Origin: CAZEBW01 sp964510205
Lineage (GTDB): Bacteria; Chloroflexota; Anaerolineae; VGOG01
Direction: 5' to 3'
Assembly (NCBI GenBank): GCA_964510205.1
Contig: CAZEBW010000011.1
Span: forward strand, 1-64,000
DNA length: 64,000 bases
Part shown: positions 58,338 to 64,000 of the stretch, in pieces
Layout of the letters: each line of letters opens with the position of its first letter
How positions within the stretch are numbered: position 1 is the first letter of the stretch
The notes under the pieces: generated by a model
Databases searched by the model: none
The model's input: the letters and a program-made list of their open reading frames with translations, nothing else
Told to the model about the DNA's origin: nothing
Made by a program: the position numbers and the translations under genes

Positions 58338-59237
58338 ATGATGAGACTAAAACGGCTTCTGGACAAACCCGTACTGATTCCTAAAAAGGACAACCCGTGG
58401 GAGGCGGGCGCCGTTTTCAACTGTGGAGCGATCTATGAGAACGGCCTCTTCCATCTGATCTATCGAGCCACAGACATCGCCTCCAACGGCCAAGAGGGCG
58501 CGTACATCAACAGCCTGGGATACGCGGTAAGCAGCAACGGCCTAGACTTCAAACGATTAGACCGCCCCATTCTGCCCAACGACGTCGAGCAAGAGTTGAG
58601 GGGGCCCGAAGACCCCAGAATAGTCAAGATGGATGGCACGTTCTATATGATGTATACGGGGTACGGGGGCAGATTCGATGGGGATTACCGAATCTGCTTG
58701 GCGTCTTCCAGAAACCTGATAGAGTGGAAGCGCCACGGCGTGGTCCTCGACGAACCCAACAAGGATGCTACCCTATTCCCCGAAAGAATAGACGGCCGAT
58801 ACGTCATGCTCCACAGGCGCGTCCCCGATATCTGGCTCGCTTATTCCCATGACCTGGAGAACTGGCACGACCATACCGTGGTTATGAAACCAAACCCCGA
58901 TTCAGAGTGGCAAAACGTCAAGATAGGCGCCGCTGGCCCACCGATTAAGACCAAGCAGGGCTGGTTCTTGATCTATCATGGGGTGAGCGAGGATAGGCGT
59001 TATTGCCTAGGGGCAGCGCTGCTCGATGCAAAGGATCCCTCAAAGGTCATAGCCAGGCAAGCAGAGCCGATCCTAGAGCCAACGCTGGATTGGGAGATCA
59101 ACGGCCACATACCCAACACGGTATTCAGTTGTGGACAAGCGATTGTGAACGACGAAGAAATCTACGTGTACTATGGGGGAGCAGATACCGTCATAGGAGT
59201 CGCTAGGGTGAATATGAACGACATACAATTCGGTTAG
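58338..59237 (+). CDS. GH130 family mannoside phosphorylase, 299 aa
   Basis: GH130 enzymes phosphorolyse beta-mannosides (for example beta-1,4-mannosyl-N-acetylglucosamine or mannobiose), releasing mannose 1-phosphate, or hydrolyse beta-1,2-mannosides. The protein is a five-bladed propeller with FNCGAIYENGLFHLIYRATD (28-47), RGPEDPRIVKMDGTFYMMYT (the catalytic E-D-P-R region), ATLFPERIDGRYVMLHRR and KIGAAGPPIKTKQGWFLIYH with the downstream YHGV. The H, R and K residues that bind phosphate appear present (RR, KIG...K), favouring phosphorylase, but the specificity is not certain. It starts 43 bases past the ATPase gene. Confidence 0.9.
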   Translation: MMRLKRLLDKPVLIPKKDNPWEAGAVFNCGAIYENGLFHLIYRATDIASNGQEGAYINSLGYAVSSNGLDFKRLDRPILPNDVEQELRGPEDPRIVKMDGTFYMMYTGYGGRFDGDYRICLASSRNLIEWKRHGVVLDEPNKDATLFPERIDGRYVMLHRRVPDIWLAYSHDLENWHDHTVVMKPNPDSEWQNVKIGAAGPPIKTKQGWFLIYHGVSEDRRYCLGAALLDAKDPSKVIARQAEPILEPTLDWEINGHIPNTVFSCGQAIVNDEEIYVYYGGADTVIGVARVNMNDIQFG

Positions 59238-59242
59238 AAGAC

Positions 59243-62200
59243 GTGTTTCACGATATTCGTTTGACCTCCGCTAAAATCAACCGACGCTTGATCCTGATTG
59301 AGCCACTGGTCTACCGGCGCCGCCAGCCATTGCCGCCCTTTCGGCACCTCAGGCTGGGAAGCCCGCTGATTGACCCGCCGGTTTCACCGGAAGTAGACGA
59401 TGGAGACTGGCCGTTGATTCCGTGGGGCTCTTACTGGGGTGAGCCTCGCGCGGATTTTGTCCTCCGCACTCAGTTTCAAATCCCCTCCCACTGGCGCACC
59501 GACTCCCCTATCGCCTTGCACCTGCCGATAGGAAAAGCGGGCGATTTCAGCCACCCCGAAGCCCTGGCCTACATTGATGGCCTGCCCTATGCTGCCTGCG
59601 ACCGGCACCATCAGGAGATGCTTCTGCCGCCGCGCCTCTTCGATGATGGAGCTACGCATGTGTTAGCTCTGCACGGCTGGACGGGCATCCTGCGCAACGA
59701 CAGGGACGCCAGACTGTTGATGCGCGAGTGCGCCCTGGTGCAGATGGATCAGCCCACGCGCGATTTCATTGCCCTAGCCCGGGTTGCGTTGGGCGTGGCC
59801 GATCATCTGGACGGAAACGAGCCGGCCCGAGGCCATCTGTATACCGCCCTGGACGAGGCGTTCAAAGTGCTGGACACACGAGAGCCTTTCGACCAGCGTT
59901 TCTACAGCAGTGTGCCCGCCGCCCACGACACACTGCGGGAGGGCATCGCCCAGGCGGGCCCTCCGCTGGACGTGAATATCACCGCCGTCGGCCACGCCCA
60001 CCTCGACCTGGCCTGGCTGTGGACGCTGGGTCAGACCCGGCGCAAAGCCGGCCGGACATTTTACAACGCCGTGCGGCTGATGGAGCAGTTTCCCGAATTC
60101 CGCTTCAGCCAGAGCCAGCCCCAGTTGTACGACTTTGTGCGGCAGGATTACCCGGCGCTGTTTGAGACTATCAGGCAGCGCGTGCGGGATGGCCGTTGGG
60201 AGCCTCTGGGCGGGATGTGGGTGGAGGCCGACTGCAACATCACGGGCAGTGAATCCCTGGCGCGGCAGTTCCTGCTGGGGCGCGCCTTCTTCCGAGACCA
60301 TTTCGGCGCCGACGCCGAGGCGCCGGTCCTGTGGCTGCCCGACGTGTTCGGCTACGCCTGGAATCTGCCCCAATTGATCAAAGAGGCGCGACTGGAATAC
60401 TTCTTCACCATCAAACTGGGATGGAATCAGTACAACCGCCTGCCCTACGACTCCTTCTGGTGGCAGGGCCTGGACGGAACGCGCATCCTCACCCACTGCA
60501 GCACCAGTTCCGGGAGCGACGACGTCCACGTCAGCACTTACAACGCCGATGCCTCCCCAGAACAAACTCTCGAAACCTGGCGAAACTTTCAACAGAAGGA
60601 TTGGGGCAAGCCTGGCGTGGCGCCGCCTCTGCTGATGTCGTTTGGGTGGGGCGACGGCGGCGGCGGTCCCACGCGGGAGATGCTGGAGAACATCCGCGAG
60701 ATGGGCAGTTTCGCCGCCACGCCCCAGATCAAATGCGGCAAGGTGGGGGAATTCTTCCCCAAGCTGGAAGCTGAGGTCGGCGATCGCTTGCCAACGTGGA
60801 ACGGCGAACTCTATCTGGAGAACCACCGAGGCACCTACACCACCCAGAGCCGCAGCAAACGCGCCAACCGCCAGAGCGAATTCCTCCTCCACGATGCCGA
60901 ATTCCTGGCCGCCCTGGCCTCGGTGCTCGAGCCGGGCTATGGCTACCCCCATGCCGAGTTGCACCGGGCCTGGGAGCTGGTTTGCCTTAACCAATTCCAC
61001 GACATCATCCCCGGCAGCAGCATCGGCCCCGTCTACGCCGAGTCGCAGCAGCAATACGCCGAAGTGCGCCAGATCGGGGAGAGAGTTCGGGACGGCGCCC
61101 TGGCGGCAATTGCCGAGAAGTTGGGCGGCGACGTCTTAGTGGTGAATCCGACCTCTTTCAAGCGCAGCGATCCGGTTTTCTGGAGCAATCCAGCTTCTCC
61201 AGGATTTCGCGGCGACGAAACACCGGAGTCCCCAACTTGTTGGGGGGATGGCGCCACGACCCCGAACAAGTTCGGGACTCCAACGTTACAGCGGGCGGAT
61301 GGCTCCCCTGTCCCCGTTCAGCCTGTGGAGGGCGGACTGCTGCTGGACGTGGGAGAACTGCCTCCCTACAGCGTCACGCCGCTGTTTTCGGGCCCCTCAA
61401 CCCCCAACCTACAACCTGCAACCTCCGATCTCAGCGCCACCCCAACCTCGCTAGAGAACGCCAACCTGCGAGTCGAGCTAAACGCCGCCGGCGACATCAC
61501 CCGCATCTACGACAAGCTCAACGGCCGCGAGGTGCTGCCCGCTGGCGTCCTAGCCAACCAGTTTCAGGCCTTCGAGGACCGGCCCATCAACCCCGACGCC
61601 TGGGACATTGACATTTTCTACGACGACAAGCTGTGGCTGGCGGAGCCGGCCGACTCGGTGCGTGTGGTCGAGAGCGGCCCGCTGCGCGCCACTCTGGAGG
61701 TGCAGCGGCGCATTCTAAACAGCGAATACGTCCAGCGCATCTCGCTGGCCCACAACAGCCCGCGCCTAGATTTCGACACCACCATTCAATGGCGCGAGCG
61801 GCACGTCCTGCTCAAAATGGCCTTCCCCGTGGACGTGCTCTCGCCGCAGGCCACGTACGAAATCCAGTGGGGCAACGCCCAGCGGCCGACGCATCGCAAC
61901 ACCAGTTGGGACTGGGCGCGGTTTGAGGTCTGCGCCCAGAAGTGGGTGGACCTGAGCGAGGGCGGCTACGGCGTCAGTCTGCTGAACGACTGCAAATACG
62001 GCCACGACATCCGCGACAACGTCATGCGCCTCAGCCTGTTGCGCAGCCCCACCACCCCCGACCCAGAGGCTGACCAGGGCCAGCACCAATTTGCCTACAG
62101 CTTGCTCCCGCACAGCGGTGGGTGGGACGAACGCACCATCGCCGAGGCTTACGCCCTGAACGACCCGCTCATCGCGTGGACCGCCCAGAAAGCGAGCACG

Positions 62201-62491
62201 GATCACGCTTCACGTTTCACGCATCACGCATCTCTTGTTAGTGCAGACCACCCCAACATCGTCATCGAGACCATCAAACAAGCCGAAGACGGCCGGGGCG
62301 TGATCGTGCGCCTCTACGAGAGCCAGCGCCGTCGGGGACAGTTCACACTGAACACCGCTTTCCCACTGGCAGCAGCCTGGCGCACCAACCTCCTCGAGGA
62401 GAATCAGGAGCGCTTGCAGGTATCAGACTGCCAATTGCGTTTGTTCATCAAGCCCTATCAGATTGTAACTCTGCGTTTGCTGCCCAAATAG
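59243..62491 (+). CDS. GH38 alpha-mannosidase, 1082 aa
   Basis: GH38 enzymes remove alpha-linked mannose from glycans, using a zinc ion. A GTG start at 59243 follows TTAGAAGAC. Motifs: AVGHAHLDLAWLWTLGQTRR (248-267, zinc His/Asp), FPEFRFSQSQPQLYDFVRQD, GGMWVEADCNITGSESLARQ (323-342) and WLPDVFGYAWNLPQLIKEAR (364-383, nucleophile D367), then SFGWGDGGGGPTREMLENIR. The C-terminal half is the beta-sandwich. Dispersed repeats add residues in frame: about 661-680 (the 57-bp palindrome) and about 986-996 (STDHASRFTHHAS). The protein has no signal peptide and probably acts on imported glycans in the cytoplasm. Confidence 0.94.
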   Translation: MFHDIRLTSAKINRRLILIEPLVYRRRQPLPPFRHLRLGSPLIDPPVSPEVDDGDWPLIPWGSYWGEPRADFVLRTQFQIPSHWRTDSPIALHLPIGKAGDFSHPEALAYIDGLPYAACDRHHQEMLLPPRLFDDGATHVLALHGWTGILRNDRDARLLMRECALVQMDQPTRDFIALARVALGVADHLDGNEPARGHLYTALDEAFKVLDTREPFDQRFYSSVPAAHDTLREGIAQAGPPLDVNITAVGHAHLDLAWLWTLGQTRRKAGRTFYNAVRLMEQFPEFRFSQSQPQLYDFVRQDYPALFETIRQRVRDGRWEPLGGMWVEADCNITGSESLARQFLLGRAFFRDHFGADAEAPVLWLPDVFGYAWNLPQLIKEARLEYFFTIKLGWNQYNRLPYDSFWWQGLDGTRILTHCSTSSGSDDVHVSTYNADASPEQTLETWRNFQQKDWGKPGVAPPLLMSFGWGDGGGGPTREMLENIREMGSFAATPQIKCGKVGEFFPKLEAEVGDRLPTWNGELYLENHRGTYTTQSRSKRANRQSEFLLHDAEFLAALASVLEPGYGYPHAELHRAWELVCLNQFHDIIPGSSIGPVYAESQQQYAEVRQIGERVRDGALAAIAEKLGGDVLVVNPTSFKRSDPVFWSNPASPGFRGDETPESPTCWGDGATTPNKFGTPTLQRADGSPVPVQPVEGGLLLDVGELPPYSVTPLFSGPSTPNLQPATSDLSATPTSLENANLRVELNAAGDITRIYDKLNGREVLPAGVLANQFQAFEDRPINPDAWDIDIFYDDKLWLAEPADSVRVVESGPLRATLEVQRRILNSEYVQRISLAHNSPRLDFDTTIQWRERHVLLKMAFPVDVLSPQATYEIQWGNAQRPTHRNTSWDWARFEVCAQKWVDLSEGGYGVSLLNDCKYGHDIRDNVMRLSLLRSPTTPDPEADQGQHQFAYSLLPHSGGWDERTIAEAYALNDPLIAWTAQKASTDHASRFTHHASLVSADHPNIVIETIKQAEDGRGVIVRLYESQRRRGQFTLNTAFPLAAAWRTNLLEENQERLQVSDCQLRLFIKPYQIVTLRLLPK
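61225..61281. repeat. 57-bp GGAGTCCCC...GGGACTCC palindrome inside the GH38 gene
   Basis: Same length and ends as 55056-55112, with core CCAACTTGTTGGGG and CCGAACAAGTTCGGGAC. It encodes PESPTCWGDGATTPNKFGTP in frame, in the linker between catalytic and beta-sandwich parts. Confidence 0.9.
62198..62231. repeat. TCACGCTTCACGTTTCACG repeat inside the GH38 gene
   Basis: Tandem TCACG words, encoding DHASRFTHHAS in frame. Same family as 8346, 38575 and 45160. Confidence 0.8.
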
Positions 62492-62498
62492 CTTGAGT

Positions 62499-62580
62499 GT
62501 GGCTAAAATCTGTGGAAGGTAGTAGCGACTTCAGTCGCTTGGAACGACTAAAGTCGTCACTACCACAAGTTTTAGCCACA
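62499..62580. repeat. Long palindrome with GTAGTAGCGACTTCAGTCGC core
   Basis: TGTGGCTAAAA and TTTTAGCCACA close an 82-base inverted repeat. Inside are AGCGACTTCAGTCGCT and ACGACTAAAGTCGTCACTAC. It could also act as a terminator for the GH38 gene, but its sequence style is that of a dispersed element. Confidence 0.85.
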
Positions 62581-62609
62581 CCCAAATAGCTTTGCAAGGA
62601 GGAATTGCT

Positions 62610-63221
62610 TTGGTTATTACCGAGTCTGCCCAATCCCGTTTCGCCGTTTACTTGATCCCCCCTTACAAAACCGCTCAAGCAGTGGCGGAGATTCACCAAA
62701 TGCTGCGCAAGCAGTTTGGCTTCATCGCCGCCGACCAGTTTCAGGTACACGCTACGATCAAAGGATTCTTCAAGAAAACTCCGGGGCCATTGGAGCCGTT
62801 GGTGGAGCGGCTGGACGCCGTTTTCGCTGCCCAACATCCCTTCCCTGTGCATTTTGACGGCATTGGCAGAACCAAAATCGGCATGGGGTTGGACATCTCT
62901 CGGCTGGAGGGAGAGCCCAGCCAGGACATGATGGCTCTGCGCGAACGCGTGGTGGGCACCGTGCGCCCCTTTATCGCTCCCGACTGCGACTTCGTCGAGG
63001 AGGACCTGGGCCAGCCCTTCTGGGCCCACATCACACTGGCCTTCCGCGACATCCCATCACACATGTTTGCCGAGGTCTTGGATTACCTGCGGGAGGCGCC
63101 GCTGCCCACCGAACCTTTTGTCGCCGATACATTTCATTTTTTGGAGTTCTCCAGCCAGGACTGGGAAGGAGACTGGGAGCAGACCCTCACCTGGCGACTG
63201 CTCAAGTCGTGGCGAGTCTAG
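62610..63221 (+). CDS. 2'-5' RNA ligase/cyclic phosphodiesterase-like protein, 203 aa
   Basis: A 2H-phosphoesterase-superfamily protein. I start it at a TTG (62610) because AAGGAGGA ends six bases upstream; a TTG at 62592 is also in frame. The two H-x-T/S-x-h motifs are QVHATIKGFF (about 41-50) and WAHITLAFRD (about 135-144). Members act on 2',3'-cyclic or 2'-5' phosphodiester bonds of RNA or nucleotides, or are uncharacterised. No link to mannan use is known. It lies after a palindromic repeat and 12 bases ahead of the glycosyltransferase gene, so it may be transcribed with either. Confidence 0.82.
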   Translation: MVITESAQSRFAVYLIPPYKTAQAVAEIHQMLRKQFGFIAADQFQVHATIKGFFKKTPGPLEPLVERLDAVFAAQHPFPVHFDGIGRTKIGMGLDISRLEGEPSQDMMALRERVVGTVRPFIAPDCDFVEEDLGQPFWAHITLAFRDIPSHMFAEVLDYLREAPLPTEPFVADTFHFLEFSSQDWEGDWEQTLTWRLLKSWRV

Positions 63222-63233
63222 GAAGGATGTGAA

Positions 63234-64000
63234 ATGAAGACCATTGGTATTTTCCACTATCAAGTGGGACGGACGGATGGCGTCTCGCTGGAGATTGACA
63301 AATGGAAGCGCGTGCTGGAGGAGATGGGCCACACCGTTCACCTCTGCGCGGGCGACCTGGGCACAGCGGAGGGCACGCTCATCGAAGAGATGTATCACCA
63401 CCGCCCAGACGCCAAGCGCCTCAACTACAACACGTTTAGCGAGCTGCGCGACTATCCCGACGACGCAGCGTACCGAGCCGAACTACTGAGCCTGGCCGAT
63501 GTAATCGAGCGGAAAGTGCAGGACTTTGTGGCGGAGAAAGGCATTGACTTACTGCTCCCGCAAAACGTCTGGTCGGTGGCGGCCAGCCCGTCGGTGGCCA
63601 TCGCGCTGGCGCGGGTGATGCGCCATCTGCAACTGCCGGCCCTGGCTCACAACCACGATTTTTATTGGGAGCGAACAAACGGCCTGGCCCTCACCTGCGC
63701 CACCGCCATCGAGCTGGCCGACAAGTACCTGCCGCCCCGCGACCCGCTGGCCCGGCACGTGGTCATCAACAGCCTGGCCCAGCAGGGACTGGCAGAGCGC
63801 AAGGGAATCGCATCCACGGTGGTGCCCAACGTCTTCGACTTCGACGCGTCGCCGCCGCTGCGCTTATGGCAGCCCGACGAGTACAACCATGATTTCCGCG
63901 CCCGCATCGGGCTGAAGGAAAACAACGTGTTCATCCTCCAGGCCACCCGCATCGTCCAGCGCAAGGGCATCGAACTGGCAGTGGACTTTGTCAAGGCCCT
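63234..64000 (+). CDS. GT4-like glycosyltransferase, 5' part (runs off the window)
   Basis: The gene starts at 63234 (MKTIGIFHYQVGRTDGVSLE) behind GGAAGGATG and continues past base 64000. The N-terminal acceptor domain has a GT-B start and long helical insert (EGTLIEEMYHHRPDAKRLNY). It contains DLLLPQNVWSVAASPSVAIA, LPALAHNHDFYWERTNGLAL and NSLAQQGLAERKGIASTVVP, and the donor domain begins LKENNVFILQATRIVQRKGI with the GT4 substrate-binding pattern. Its end, with the E-x7-E motif, is not in the window. It may build or remodel a glycan related to the mannosidase locus; that is inference. Confidence 0.85.
   Translation, partial: MKTIGIFHYQVGRTDGVSLEIDKWKRVLEEMGHTVHLCAGDLGTAEGTLIEEMYHHRPDAKRLNYNTFSELRDYPDDAAYRAELLSLADVIERKVQDFVAEKGIDLLLPQNVWSVAASPSVAIALARVMRHLQLPALAHNHDFYWERTNGLALTCATAIELADKYLPPRDPLARHVVINSLAQQGLAERKGIASTVVPNVFDFDASPPLRLWQPDEYNHDFRARIGLKENNVFILQATRIVQRKGIELAVDFVKA

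Noticed and set aside
62499..62580. Simple Rho-independent terminator behind the GH38 gene
   Set aside because: It has no T-run and its GTAGCGACTTCAGTCGC core has the style of a dispersed element; a termination role is possible but not shown.

Overview
The window looks like a chromosomal piece of a Chloroflexota-type bacterium (Anaerolineae-like). This is an inference from the ffh/rpsP/khpA/rimM/dprA neighbourhood, the style of the proteins, a moderately high GC content and many short dispersed repeats; no rRNA or taxonomic marker search was possible.

Layout. (1) 1-2289 is a decayed zone with no intact gene: the 3' end of an IS21-type element, a 56-bp tandem repeat array and a frameshifted copy of the small membrane-protein gene at 2763. 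(2) 2290-14878 carries housekeeping genes, mostly on the minus strand: dprA, rimM, two tandem khpA paralogues, rpsP with a long acidic tail, a cupin gene, a fused relic of an ABC-2 transporter, ffh, hutI, valS with a T-box leader, a hicBA pair, a VTT-domain membrane protein and uppS. (3) 14952-43060 is a minus-strand surface polysaccharide locus: lipid-linked sugar initiation (WecA/MraY-like), an O-antigen-ligase/TPR giant, two sugar epimerases, five glycosyltransferases (four GT4-like, one ArnT-like), two DegT aminotransferases, two left-handed beta-helix acyltransferases, an LPG-synthase-type membrane protein, a polysaccharide deacetylase, an AAC(3)-like acyltransferase, a CitE-like lyase with a MaoC protein, a Wzx flippase, and most of the UDP-ManNAc3NAcA pathway (WecB/WbpI, WbpE, WbpD, WbpB types). 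A second hicBA and a broken DUF4258/DUF2283 pair sit inside it. (4) 43246-49018 holds tRNA-Thr(CGT), pyrG and a MoxR/DUF58/DUF4129 operon. (5) 49132-52217 holds a type II restriction-modification pair whose endonuclease gene has an in-frame amber codon, followed by a MaoC hydratase. (6) 52234-64000 is a plus-strand mannose-glycan utilisation locus: a LacI regulator behind a near-perfect promoter with paired operators, a LysM-fused solute-binding protein, two permeases, an ABC ATPase, a GH130 phosphorylase, a GH38 alpha-mannosidase, a 2'-5' RNA ligase-like protein and a truncated glycosyltransferase.

The most unusual signal is genome-scale: at least eight families of short palindromic or direct repeats are scattered across the whole window. 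Many copies lie inside genes. Several are in-frame insertions that add 7-27 residues to valS, hutI, wecB, the WbpE-type aminotransferase, the O-antigen ligase and the GH38 mannosidase. Others supply stop codons, C-terminal tails or N-termini, and one breaks a DUF4258 toxin-like gene. The pattern resembles the protein-coding palindromic elements known from Rickettsia, but with unrelated sequences and with several families active at once.

Genes inside each block mostly overlap or are separated by fewer than 40 bases, so they probably act as operons. All functions are read from conserved motifs by eye; no database search was run.
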